Shown here piece after piece: positions 18,142 to 26,212 of a DNA stretch of 64,000 nucleotides. Made by a program: the position numbers and the translations under genes. How positions within the stretch are numbered: position 1 is the first letter of the stretch; each line of letters opens with the position of its first letter. The notes under the pieces were generated by a model. It was not told where the DNA came from. It worked only from the letters and a program-made list of their open reading frames with translations, and did not search any database. Source of the stretch: Salegentibacter sp. R32 (lineage in GTDB: Bacteria; Bacteroidota; Bacteroidia; Flavobacteriales; Flavobacteriaceae); the NCBI RefSeq assembly GCF_008692195.1, contig NZ_RXOM01000003.1, positions 62,001-126,000 on the forward strand, in the 5' to 3' direction.

Positions 18142-19884
18142 CTACTTGTACGGTATCTCTTTAAACCAATCCCACGGCATATGATTAGGAGAAGTGGTAT
18201 ATTCCAATAGCTCTTTAAAGATAATACCTGTGTTTTCTGAATTGCTCATAACTAAAACCCCTTTCCCGGATTTCGGAAAAACAATAGAGTAGTGGTGAAA
18301 GCCTGAACCACGGCCTTCTTTAAAATAACCTGTTCCGTATGGGGTCGCTAAATATCCCCAACCCAAGCCATAACCTAGTTGAATGTCTTTGTATTCTTCA
18401 GCAGCCGCTTTTTTATCTTCAATTACTTTAGATAATGCATAGATATTAGTCTGTGGACTAAAAATCTCTTGATAAGATTTTTCACTAATAATTTCTTGCT
18501 GAAGTACGGCGGTTAAAAAGCTCACGTAATCACCAAACGTAGTTTCTAAGGTACTGCCGGCTCTGGGTTCATTGTCTTTATCTTTTTGAAAAACGCCTCC
18601 GTTTTTTGCATAACTCATGGCATAATCGTTTTCAAACCTAGGTTTCCATTCATAAGCAGAATTGTTCATTTGCAAAGGTTTAAAAATAATTTCTTGGGCA
18701 AGTTGCTCCAATCCTTTACCAGTAAGCTTTTCTAACACCACTTGTAAGTAAACAAAACCTTCCCCACTGTAATTATACTTTTCACCGGGAGGGGTAAAAA
18801 CCTGTAATTTGTGTTCTCGCGACCTCCAGTTCTGAAATCCCGAAGTATGGTTTAAACACATTCTGGCAGTTATTTTATGGTATAGACTATCAGTTTTTAA
18901 GTCAGAATAATCATCGTGCCAACGGGTTAAAAGTTCATATTCATATATTTTTTTAGGAAGATAAGATTCCAAAGGCGTATCTAAGTCAATTACTTTGTCT
19001 TCTACTAATTTCATCACAATAACACTAAATACGGCTTTACTGAGAGAAGCCCCATAAATGTTGGTCGTAGCTGTAAGTTTTAATTTCTCCTGAAAATTCT
19101 TGTATCCAAAAATATGTTGATAAACAGGTTGCTGATTATCAAAAATAGCAATCGCCAAGCCTTCAACATGGGCACGCTGGGTTAATTCTTCTATTTTAAG
19201 GGAGATAGAATCCTTACTCACCGTATTACCGTCAATACGTTCTATGGCATTTGAGGGTGCAGAACAGTTCATACAAAGTAAGCCGGTGAACAGGACTACC
19301 ATCATTTTTGCCGTACTTTTTGGTTGATAACTTAAAAAAGGTATCGCTAAGGGATAATAGCATTTTTCCTTTTGAAGCACATAAACGATATTAAAAAGCA
19401 CGATAGCTACACAAATGGGTACGGTAGCAATAAATATAAAAAATCCCCATTTTTCGATGGTCATTAAACTTATAAATGATAACACCGCGAGGAGTAATGC
19501 CGTAATCTGAAAGTTAATCACCTTCACCCCGTGTTGGTGGTAAATAGGATTATCTTCCCGTTTATGAATCCATATAAAAAGGGGAAGCAATACATTACAG
19601 AAAGGTATAAACACCCCCAATAGAGGAGTCGCGTGAAGTAATAACAGCCATTTTTTCTTGATAGATTCCTCATTGGGATTAGCCAACGGCAGCAAATCGT
19701 TGACTTCAATACCTAAGGCAGCAGCCAGTAATTTTAATGTATTTAAATGAGGTTTCACTTCGGCCTTTTCTATACGTTGAATAGTCCTTACCGTCACCTC
19801 CGATTTTAAAGATAATTCTTCTTGAGATAAACCTTTACTTTTTCGTTGATAGTTGAGCCTTTCAGCAATTGATTGATTGTCCAT
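18142..19884 (-). CDS. XRE-type HTH / DUF4870 membrane / beta-lactamase-like serine hydrolase fusion
   Basis: A 580-residue three-part protein. Residues 7-64 form a Cro/CI-type HTH (GLSQEELSLKSEVTVRTIQR). Residues about 78-185 match DUF4870 (LLGVFIPFCNVLLPLFIWIHK, VINFQITALLL, YYPLAIPFLSY). Residues 193-212 are another hydrophobic segment, resembling a lipoprotein signal (MMVVLFTGLLCMNCSAP). Residues 230-575 are a class C beta-lactamase/DD-peptidase domain with the SxxK motif at Ser280-Lys283 and YSG at 372-374. HTH+DUF4870 proteins and serine-hydrolase lipoproteins are usually separate, so this looks like a gene fusion. If the first long hydrophobic stretch is a hairpin, five crossings would put the hydrolase outside. 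It could be a transmembrane regulator or a merged bifunctional gene. Confidence 0.88.
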   Translation of the reverse strand: MDNQSIAERLNYQRKSKGLSQEELSLKSEVTVRTIQRIEKAEVKPHLNTLKLLAAALGIEVNDLLPLANPNEESIKKKWLLLLHATPLLGVFIPFCNVLLPLFIWIHKREDNPIYHQHGVKVINFQITALLLAVLSFISLMTIEKWGFFIFIATVPICVAIVLFNIVYVLQKEKCYYPLAIPFLSYQPKSTAKMMVVLFTGLLCMNCSAPSNAIERIDGNTVSKDSISLKIEELTQRAHVEGLAIAIFDNQQPVYQHIFGYKNFQEKLKLTATTNIYGASLSKAVFSVIVMKLVEDKVIDLDTPLESYLPKKIYEYELLTRWHDDYSDLKTDSLYHKITARMCLNHTSGFQNWRSREHKLQVFTPPGEKYNYSGEGFVYLQVVLEKLTGKGLEQLAQEIIFKPLQMNNSAYEWKPRFENDYAMSYAKNGGVFQKDKDNEPRAGSTLETTFGDYVSFLTAVLQQEIISEKSYQEIFSPQTNIYALSKVIEDKKAAAEEYKDIQLGYGLGWGYLATPYGTGYFKEGRGSGFHHYSIVFPKSGKGVLVMSNSENTGIIFKELLEYTTSPNHMPWDWFKEIPYK

Positions 19885-19934
19885 AGGTTTTTATTTGATG
19901 AAGTAAAAGTACGCTATCTCCGTTAATTTTTACC

Positions 19935-19961
19935 TGACATATACGTGTCATGTATCTGTCA
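19935..19961. promoter_or_regulatory. Phased TGTCA half-site array upstream of the HTH-hydrolase fusion
   Basis: TGACA at 19935-19939 and TGTCA at 19946-19950 and 19957-19961 are spaced exactly 11 bp, one helical turn apart; the first pair forms an inverted repeat. The array is 51 bases before the start codon, just upstream of a -7-like TACTTTTA (19911-19904, minus strand). It is a plausible operator for the encoded XRE domain. Confidence 0.55.
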
Positions 19962-20194
19962 TTTCCTTTAAAACCAAGGTTTTTCAGCTATCTTTTAAAC
20001 CCTACTCAAAATAAATCCACTACAGATGACGATAAGGGAAGCAATAAAAAATGCTTTCTTAGATTGGTAAATACGGGCTATTAAATTCCAACAATACAAG
20101 TAGGTTTAGAAATAGAAGATTTTATTGTTTTATAAATTTTCCTTTGCTAATTGTTACGTGTAAATCAACTCGGTGTATAAATTCATAAACCTTA
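19962..20194. other. Intergenic region; possible gene remnant
   Basis: The rest of the 310-bp gap upstream of the fusion gene. On the minus strand, 20102-19995 gives about 35 open codons containing a hydrophobic stretch (KKAFFIASLIVICSGFILS) before a stop, resembling the tail of a membrane protein. No start codon with upstream coding sequence was found, so this may be a decayed fragment or chance. Confidence 0.2.
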
Positions 20195-20674
20195 TCATTG
20201 GTTTTCACTTAAACAAATTTTTTTATCAAATATTAAGTCATTATATAACTTATGATAATCATAACTTGAAGGCCATATTAGAAACATTGGTCTCTCATTT
20301 ATTGTATCAATTATAATTTTTTTAGTTTTATTATCATAAAAATATATAAGTTCAGAATCTGGTAATTCTCTAGAGAAAAACATTTTGACTCCTTTTAACG
20401 AATAAACTGAATCTTTCAATCTAATAGTCATTTGCGGAACTTTTTTTTCTAATAATATGCTATAATTTTCAAGTTCTAAAAATAAATTATGTATAGAATC
20501 TTTATATGGAATGTTGCGACTAACTCTTATAATGTTTTTAATTTGTAAAGTGTCTGAATCTATTATCAAATATTTAGATTTTTCATTTCTTTTGTTTTTA
20601 CTACAACTTAGAACAGAAACGAATAGAACAGAAATAATAAAAAATAAAATTTTTAGTGATGATGTTTTGAACAT
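20195..20674 (-). CDS. Hypothetical lipoprotein
   Basis: I do not recognise this 159-residue protein. It has a lipoprotein signal (FFIISVLFVSVLSCSKN; lipobox Val-Leu-Ser-Cys, Cys at about residue 24) followed by Lys/Asn residues and then a mixed alpha/beta region. The DNA is AT-rich compared with the genes up to 19.9 kb. It is the last of four minus-strand genes in a block of unfamiliar products. Confidence 0.65.
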   Translation of the reverse strand: MFKTSSLKILFFIISVLFVSVLSCSKNKRNEKSKYLIIDSDTLQIKNIIRVSRNIPYKDSIHNLFLELENYSILLEKKVPQMTIRLKDSVYSLKGVKMFFSRELPDSELIYFYDNKTKKIIIDTINERPMFLIWPSSYDYHKLYNDLIFDKKICLSENQ

Positions 20675-20748
20675 TATTTTGAATAAAATTTATTAAAAAT
20701 AAGACTTTAATTTTTGCAATTTTATATTAGAAAGATATAAAGTCTTTA

Positions 20749-21264
20749 TCAGAAAATAGGTAAATTAGTTTTGCTAATCGTTATGCTGTCTGCAAAGTAA
20801 AATTGATTTCCCCAATTATTATCCCAACCTAGAACTCCATAAGTTTTATTAAATAATATTGGAATATAGGCATCAATTGCGGGGTCTATCGGTTCGTATT
20901 TATCAAAACCAAGATTGGCTTGATAACTATGATGTTCTATAAGTTGAAATTGCTCAGGTCCCCAAATAAGCTTTGAATTTAATTGATTAAATTGAAAAGT
21001 CATATTTCTAGTGGAATCTTTTAGGCTTTCATACTTAAAAATTTTTATGTTATCCCTTTCTATAATTTTTAATTCGTACTCCATTTGTCTTTTTAGAGAA
21101 TCAAATTCATATACATATAGAATCCTGTTTACCACGGTAATGTCATCTTTATCGAAAGTAGTGGCTTTTCTCCCGACAGCAGTTACAACAAAAAGAATTA
21201 TGGCAATTATAGCTAAACTTACAATGCTTAAAAGAATTAAAAATATATTCCAGATTTTTTTCAA
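20749..21264 (-). CDS. Hypothetical membrane-anchored protein
   Basis: Unrecognised protein of 171 residues with one N-terminal TM segment (residues 5-30, IWNIFLILLSIVSLAIIAII) and a polar C-terminal domain, probably extracytoplasmic. The domain contains scattered aromatic residues (VLGWDNNWGNQFYF). AT-rich; same strand as the lipoprotein gene downstream and the YcxB-like gene upstream, with gaps of about 40-75 bases. Confidence 0.65.
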   Translation of the reverse strand: MKKIWNIFLILLSIVSLAIIAIILFVVTAVGRKATTFDKDDITVVNRILYVYEFDSLKRQMEYELKIIERDNIKIFKYESLKDSTRNMTFQFNQLNSKLIWGPEQFQLIEHHSYQANLGFDKYEPIDPAIDAYIPILFNKTYGVLGWDNNWGNQFYFADSITISKTNLPIF

Positions 21265-21302
21265 ATTATAGACTATTTAAAAATACTATTATCTATATAT
21301 CT

Positions 21303-21818
21303 TTAGAGTTTTATCTTATCTACTATTAAATCACTTAAGTTTCCAAAATCTTCAGGTAACATTGATTTTTTAGGAATCAAGAAATTAGCTTTTTTAGAAA
21401 TAAGATATATATGGATTTCAGATATTTCGTAATATGTAAATTTTTCCCATACTTCAAAAGTAGATTTACCATCTTGAATTACTTCAATTTTTTTACTATC
21501 AAATATTAAAATATTTTCAGCTATTTTATCAAGTTCATTTAGGTATTTATAAATCTCTTTTTTCTTAAAGTATAATTTTCTTACTTGTATAAAATAATAT
21601 ATTAGATAAACAATAAAAACTATACTGAATCCAATAAGACCAATAGATACTTTTTCGTTGTAAATTGAAGATGATAGAAAAAATAGAAATATGATTAACG
21701 AAATTATTAGTTCCTTAAAAGAACTTTTTGTTTCAACACTTTTAAAATAGTTCCCATAATTATTATAAAAACATACTTCTTCAAAATGGCTTCTATGATA
21801 ATCGATTTTAACTTTCAA
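21303..21818 (-). CDS. Hypothetical membrane protein, YcxB-like C-terminal domain
   Basis: A 171-residue protein. Two adjacent TM segments (about residues 35-53 and 59-77) are followed by a cytoplasmic domain. The C-terminal part, with FEVWEKFTYYEISEIHIYLIS then NFLIPKKSM, follows the pattern of the YcxB-like domain, a PH-like fold of unknown function. The assignment is by pattern only. The gene is preceded on the same strand by the HEPN-like gene 30 bases away. Confidence 0.6.
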   Translation of the reverse strand: MKVKIDYHRSHFEEVCFYNNYGNYFKSVETKSSFKELIISLIIFLFFLSSSIYNEKVSIGLIGFSIVFIVYLIYYFIQVRKLYFKKKEIYKYLNELDKIAENILIFDSKKIEVIQDGKSTFEVWEKFTYYEISEIHIYLISKKANFLIPKKSMLPEDFGNLSDLIVDKIKL

Positions 21819-21848
21819 ATTTTTGCGAATGCTTTGTTATTTACCTTG

Positions 21849-22733
21849 TTAATCTTTTAAATCTTCTATTTTCAAAAATGATGCGGCAAACATTTTGGAA
21901 GTAAAATCTAATGCTTTCCATGCTTCAAATCTTTTTCCTTTTCGACCGTTATGAATTATTGAATTTCTGATTTTAGTCATCTGTTTTAATTCTTTTAATA
22001 AATTAGGCATATGTCCTAAATACTCTTTGTCAATTGTTCCGAATAAAATTTCGTATCTTGTTGACATTGAAATGTTCATGACGATATCTTTTGCTGCTTT
22101 TTCATTTTTTAATAGGGTTAATTCTTTAAAATATTCTACTAATTTTGGGAAAATATATGATTCAATTGAAGTGCAACAATTAATGATACACTCATTATAT
22201 TTTTGTTCATTAAAAAAATAGTAACCATCCATAAGTAAAGTAATATATGGTAATTGGTCATTTTCAACTATGACATCCCACCAATTTTCATATGGATTAT
22301 CATTTAGAATGTCATAGTACAATTCTAAATTCTTTGGTAGTTTTGGTTCTAGGATAATTTTTTTTTCCGTAATGATTAAGTTGTTTTCTTTAAAAGAAAT
22401 TTTACAATTCTCTATTGTTATTGGTGAAACGGAATGAAAATGTGAAGTTAAATGATAGAATGTTCTTATTTGAGAAATAAGATGGTTGACGATTTCAAAA
22501 ATCTCAAAAACTATCTTTTCAAATAATTCTTTATTTATTCCGTCTTTTCTTTCTCTTAATTTTCGACTTAGCCTAAATCGAGTTCTATTATTAATAATTT
22601 CTGCTTGGTAACTATAAATTCTATTATTTCTCTTAATTTCTAATGGTGATGTAAGATCTTTTAAAGTTATCTCTTCTAAGATAAATTGATAATCAAATTC
22701 TACAGTTACTTTTATATTTTGAGATTTATTCAA
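21849..22733 (-). CDS. HEPN-domain-like protein of unknown function
   Basis: A 294-residue soluble protein not closely recognised. The C-terminal third is helical and carries R256-NSII-H261 followed by NGRKGKRF, the RX4-6H motif of HEPN domains, many of which are RNases in toxin-antitoxin or defence systems. The upstream segment YNECIINCCTSIESYIFPKLVEYFK is the kind of helix seen in ApeA-type HEPN proteins. The N-terminal 150 residues look beta-rich. No MNT nucleotidyltransferase partner is adjacent. It is the first gene of an AT-rich block and starts inside its own transcription unit. Confidence 0.6.
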   Translation of the reverse strand: MNKSQNIKVTVEFDYQFILEEITLKDLTSPLEIKRNNRIYSYQAEIINNRTRFRLSRKLRERKDGINKELFEKIVFEIFEIVNHLISQIRTFYHLTSHFHSVSPITIENCKISFKENNLIITEKKIILEPKLPKNLELYYDILNDNPYENWWDVIVENDQLPYITLLMDGYYFFNEQKYNECIINCCTSIESYIFPKLVEYFKELTLLKNEKAAKDIVMNISMSTRYEILFGTIDKEYLGHMPNLLKELKQMTKIRNSIIHNGRKGKRFEAWKALDFTSKMFAASFLKIEDLKD

Positions 22734-22987
22734 CTTATATCTTATTTTAAATATTTAAGCCAATGATTTTTATTTTTAAACATTGGCAAAATTATACCCT
22801 ACCCAAATATAACCCTTTTTCATAATACACACACCAACCAGCTATTCATCCATCAAAACCAATTCCCTAAAAAATAACCACCAAACACCCTAATCCATTC
22901 CCAATTCTTAACTAATTTTCTTAATACTTCCCAAAGAACGAAGCTCGTAACAAATAAATTTTTATTTTTAAGAAAATTACAAATTAC
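22734..22987. other. Divergent intergenic region
   Basis: 254 bases between the minus-strand HEPN-like gene and the plus-strand comM-like gene. It is AT-rich with A-rich tracts; I see no clear TTG/TAnnTTTG pair, repeat or RNA gene. A minus-strand open frame across its right half continues antisense into the comM-like gene and is judged a shadow. Confidence 0.45.
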
Positions 22988-24526
22988 ATGCTCGTAAAAG
23001 TTTATGGGAGTGCGGTTTTTGGGGTAGAAGCCACCACCATCACGGTAGAAGTAAATGTAGATAAAGGCATTGGCTACCACTTGGTAGGTTTGCCCGATAA
23101 TGCCATTCGGGAAAGCAGTTACCGCATTGCCGCAGCTTTACAGAACAACACTTACAAACTCCCCGGCAAGAAGATTACCATAAATATGGCGCCTGCCGAT
23201 TTAAGAAAAGAAGGCTCTGCGTACGACCTTACCTTGGCACTCGGTATTTTAAGCGCTTCTTCCCAGATTAAAGCACCCCATATCGAAGACTATTTAATTA
23301 TGGGCGAACTTTCCTTAGACGGAAGTTTACAACCCATTAAAGGTGCTTTGCCCATTGCCATCAAAGCACAAGAAGAAGGCTTTAAAGGTTTTATCTTGCC
23401 CAAGCAAAACGCTACCGAAGCTGCCATCGTCAATGGATTGGAAGTCTATGGCGTAGAAAACATAACCGAAGTGATCGACTTTTTTGATAAGGGTGAAGCC
23501 TTAGAACGTACCGTGATCGATACCCGAAAACAGTTCTACGAGAATTTAGAACATCCCGAGTTCGATTTTGCCGATGTAAAAGGGCAGGAATCTATTAAAC
23601 GTTGTATGGAAATTGCCGCAGCCGGCGGACATAACATCATTCTTATTGGTCCACCGGGTTCGGGAAAAACCATGCTGGCTAAACGTTTGCCTAGTATTTT
23701 ACCACCGATGACTTTGCACGAAGCTCTAGAAACCACCAAAATACACAGCGTGGTGGGAAGAACTTCCAATTTGGGCGGGTTAATGGCAGAACGTCCGTTT
23801 AGAAGTCCACACCATACCATTTCTGATGTGGCTTTGGTAGGTGGCGGAACCTATCCACAGCCAGGGGAAATTTCCCTATCCCATAATGGTGTTTTATTTT
23901 TAGATGAATTGCCCGAATTTAAACGTTCGGTTTTAGAAGTGATGCGTCAACCTTTAGAAGATCGGGAAGTGACCATTTCAAGGGCAAAGTTCACCGTCAC
24001 TTATCCGTCCAGTTTTATGTTGGTGGCGAGTATGAACCCCAGTCCAGGCGGATATTTTAATGACCCCGATGCGCCGGTGACTTCTTCTCCTGCAGAAATG
24101 CAGCGTTACCTTAGTAAAATTAGCGGTCCGTTGTTAGATAGGATCGATATTCATATTGAAGTTACTCCCGTCCCTTTTGATAAATTAAGCGAAGGCCGAA
24201 AAGGGGAGAGCAGCGTCGTGATTAGAAAACGGGTGACTGAAGCAAGAAAAATGCAAACCAATCGATTTAAAAATTTAAAAAACGTACATTACAACGCTCA
24301 AATGGGCGTGAAACAAATTCGGGAATTTTGTGAATTGGACGAAGCCTCTAAACAATTGCTTAAAACCGCGATGGAGCGTTTAAACCTTTCAGCAAGGGCT
24401 TACGACCGTATTTTAAAAGTCTCCCGAACCATAGCAGATTTAGAAAATTCAGAAAAAATAACAGGAAAACACATTAGTGAAGCCATTCAATACCGAAGTT
24501 TAGACCGTGACGGATGGTTAGGTTAA
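22988..24526 (+). CDS. comM: YifB/ComM family Mg-chelatase-like AAA ATPase
   Basis: Cytoplasmic AAA+ ATPase. In naturally competent bacteria ComM is a helicase that drives branch migration during DNA integration; its role here is inferred from the family. The N-terminal ChlI-like domain (VYGSAVFGVEATTITVEVNV) is followed by Walker A GPPGSGKTML, a Walker B-like LFLDELPEF, and a C-terminal Mg-chelatase lid domain with LNLSARAYDRILKVSRTIADL. The length of 512 residues is normal. The ATG at 22988 starts the conserved N terminus. The next gene begins two bases after the stop. Confidence 0.93.
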   Translation: MLVKVYGSAVFGVEATTITVEVNVDKGIGYHLVGLPDNAIRESSYRIAAALQNNTYKLPGKKITINMAPADLRKEGSAYDLTLALGILSASSQIKAPHIEDYLIMGELSLDGSLQPIKGALPIAIKAQEEGFKGFILPKQNATEAAIVNGLEVYGVENITEVIDFFDKGEALERTVIDTRKQFYENLEHPEFDFADVKGQESIKRCMEIAAAGGHNIILIGPPGSGKTMLAKRLPSILPPMTLHEALETTKIHSVVGRTSNLGGLMAERPFRSPHHTISDVALVGGGTYPQPGEISLSHNGVLFLDELPEFKRSVLEVMRQPLEDREVTISRAKFTVTYPSSFMLVASMNPSPGGYFNDPDAPVTSSPAEMQRYLSKISGPLLDRIDIHIEVTPVPFDKLSEGRKGESSVVIRKRVTEARKMQTNRFKNLKNVHYNAQMGVKQIREFCELDEASKQLLKTAMERLNLSARAYDRILKVSRTIADLENSEKITGKHISEAIQYRSLDRDGWLG

Positions 24527-24527
24527 C

Positions 24528-25685
24528 ATGATTATGAAAAAGATTATACTTTTAAGTTTAGGAATTGCTTTATTTTCTTGCAAAGACAAGCGAGAAACCA
24601 ATATTGAACCGGCCAACGAGCTGAAAGAAGAAGATACCAGTATTGTAGATGACATTAAAGGAGAATTAATGCCGATGGAAGATTTGCAGTTAACCTTAAG
24701 CCAAGCCAATAAATTAGTAGAATTGCCTTTGGAATGTATTAGTACCAAATATCCTTATCGACCTGGTTTCACCCTAACTTCAGAAAAAGATTTGCAAACC
24801 CCAGATACCATTCATCCTGCGTTTTATGGATGTTTCGACTGGCATTCGGCGGTACACGCGCATTGGTCGTTAGTGAGTCTGTTAAAGCAATTTCCTGATT
24901 TGGAGAAGAGAGAAGCCATTGAAGAGCAGTTACAGCAACATTTAACTGAAGAAAACATTCAGCAAGAATTAGCTTACTTTAAAAAGAAACACAACAAATC
25001 TTTTGAGCGTACTTACGGTTGGGCTTGGTTGTTGAAACTTTCAGAAGAATTGCATACCTGGAATGATTCCTTGGCGAGACCTTTAGAGAAAAACCTTCAA
25101 CCGCTTACTGATCAAATTGTTGAAAATTATATGGAGTTTTTACCTAAGTTGAATTATCCCATTCGTGTGGGTGAACACGAGAATACCTCTTTTGGATTGT
25201 CTTTTGCCTACGATTATGCAAAAACCTTAGAGAATGAAAAGCTGATGAACCTTATTACTACTCGTGCCAAAGACTTTTATTTATCAGATGATAACTGTCC
25301 GTTAGGTTGGGAACCCAGTGGTTTTGACTTTTTATCACCCTGTTTAGAGGAAGTCGATTTGATGCAGCGTGTCTTGGCCGAGCAAACCTTTAAAATGTGG
25401 TTGAAAGATTTTATGCCTCAACTCCTGAACAAAGATTTTGAGCTCACCCCAGGAGAAGTCTCCGATAGAACTGATGGAAAACTCGTACATTTAGATGGCT
25501 TAAACTACAGTCGTGCGTGGGTGTTTTATCACTTGGCCAACAAATATGAAGAAGATTTCAAACACCTAAAACTAATTGGCGACCAACACGTGTCCCATTC
25601 CTTAAAAGACCTTTTTGGAGACTCTTACGAAGGCGGCCACTGGTTAGGAACCTTTTCCGTTTATGCCTTAAGTCAACGGGAATAG
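24528..25685 (+). CDS. DUF2891 lipoprotein
   Basis: A 385-residue lipoprotein (signal KKIILLSLGIALFSCKDK; the second ATG, 24534, may be the true start). The bulk is a DUF2891 domain of alpha/alpha-toroid character, with HPAFYGCFDWHSAVHAHWSL and RTYGWAWLLKLSEELHTW. DNCPLGWEPSGFDFLSPCLEE and LVHLDGLNYSRAW are also conserved. The multiple His/Trp motifs suggest an enzyme acting on carbohydrate or cell-wall material, but no activity is established. It follows the comM-like gene with no real gap, so the pair may share a transcript without obvious functional connection. Confidence 0.9.
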   Translation: MIMKKIILLSLGIALFSCKDKRETNIEPANELKEEDTSIVDDIKGELMPMEDLQLTLSQANKLVELPLECISTKYPYRPGFTLTSEKDLQTPDTIHPAFYGCFDWHSAVHAHWSLVSLLKQFPDLEKREAIEEQLQQHLTEENIQQELAYFKKKHNKSFERTYGWAWLLKLSEELHTWNDSLARPLEKNLQPLTDQIVENYMEFLPKLNYPIRVGEHENTSFGLSFAYDYAKTLENEKLMNLITTRAKDFYLSDDNCPLGWEPSGFDFLSPCLEEVDLMQRVLAEQTFKMWLKDFMPQLLNKDFELTPGEVSDRTDGKLVHLDGLNYSRAWVFYHLANKYEEDFKHLKLIGDQHVSHSLKDLFGDSYEGGHWLGTFSVYALSQRE

Positions 25686-26212
25686 TTATTTATAATATTG
25701 GAATTTTCGTCATTTCGTGCCTGACACGGAATCTCATACAGTTTTGCAAAACATAACTTCTAATATTAGACCCTGAAACAAACCCGCCTATCGGATGGGA
25801 AAGTTGAAGGTGACGTCTTTTTAGGATATATTCTAATAATTTTATACCCTTGTCACCTCAAGCCTGCCTCGCCGTTAGGCAGCCGGAGTCAAGAGATCTT
25901 TTGACCTTATTTCCTTGCAATTATAGTTTTTTGAAATAGAATTCTATCAGTCACTTCGAGTGATTGTGAGTAGCGTTAGCAAACCACAATTGTATCGAGA
26001 AGTTTTTCGAAGTTAAGAAAATTGTTCTCGATACATTTTTTCTTTACTTTGTTTCGTAAAAACACTCGAACCGACTTTAATTATCGTGTCACCTCGAGCG
26101 GAGTCGAGAGGTTTTCAACTTGTATCTGTCTAAAGCTTAATCAGCATTTAATGAATCAAATCATTTTAGAATCGATATATTAGCAAAGCAAGTCAATAAA
26201 AGAACAAACCTT
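25686..26212. repeat. Cluster of dispersed palindromic repeats (REP-like)
   Basis: A 527-bp gap without genes, filled with imperfect palindromes. Units: 25708-25735 (CGTCATTTCGTGCCTGACAC..., a degraded form); 25769-25815, where GACCCTGAAACA and AGTTGAAGGTGACG flank a CCCGCCTATCGG insert; 25852-25897, where GTCACCTCAAG and GGAGTCAAGAG flank an inner palindrome GCCTGCCT...AGGCAGC; 25950-26006, beginning GTCACTTCGAG; 26028-26075, with TTCTCGATACA; and 26088-26112, GTCACCTCGAGCGGAGTCGAGAGG. They look like the intergenic repeats common in flavobacterial genomes. No promoter for pxpA was identified with confidence. Confidence 0.7.

Noticed and set aside
19995-20102. Open stretch with hydrophobic segment on the minus strand
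   Set aside because: About 35 codons without a start or upstream coding sequence; too short to distinguish a gene remnant from chance, so only mentioned in the gap description.
22853-23080. 75-codon minus-strand ORF upstream of and antisense to the comM-like gene
   Set aside because: Half of it lies antisense to the conserved N terminus of the comM-like gene, and the translation has no coherent domain or signal.
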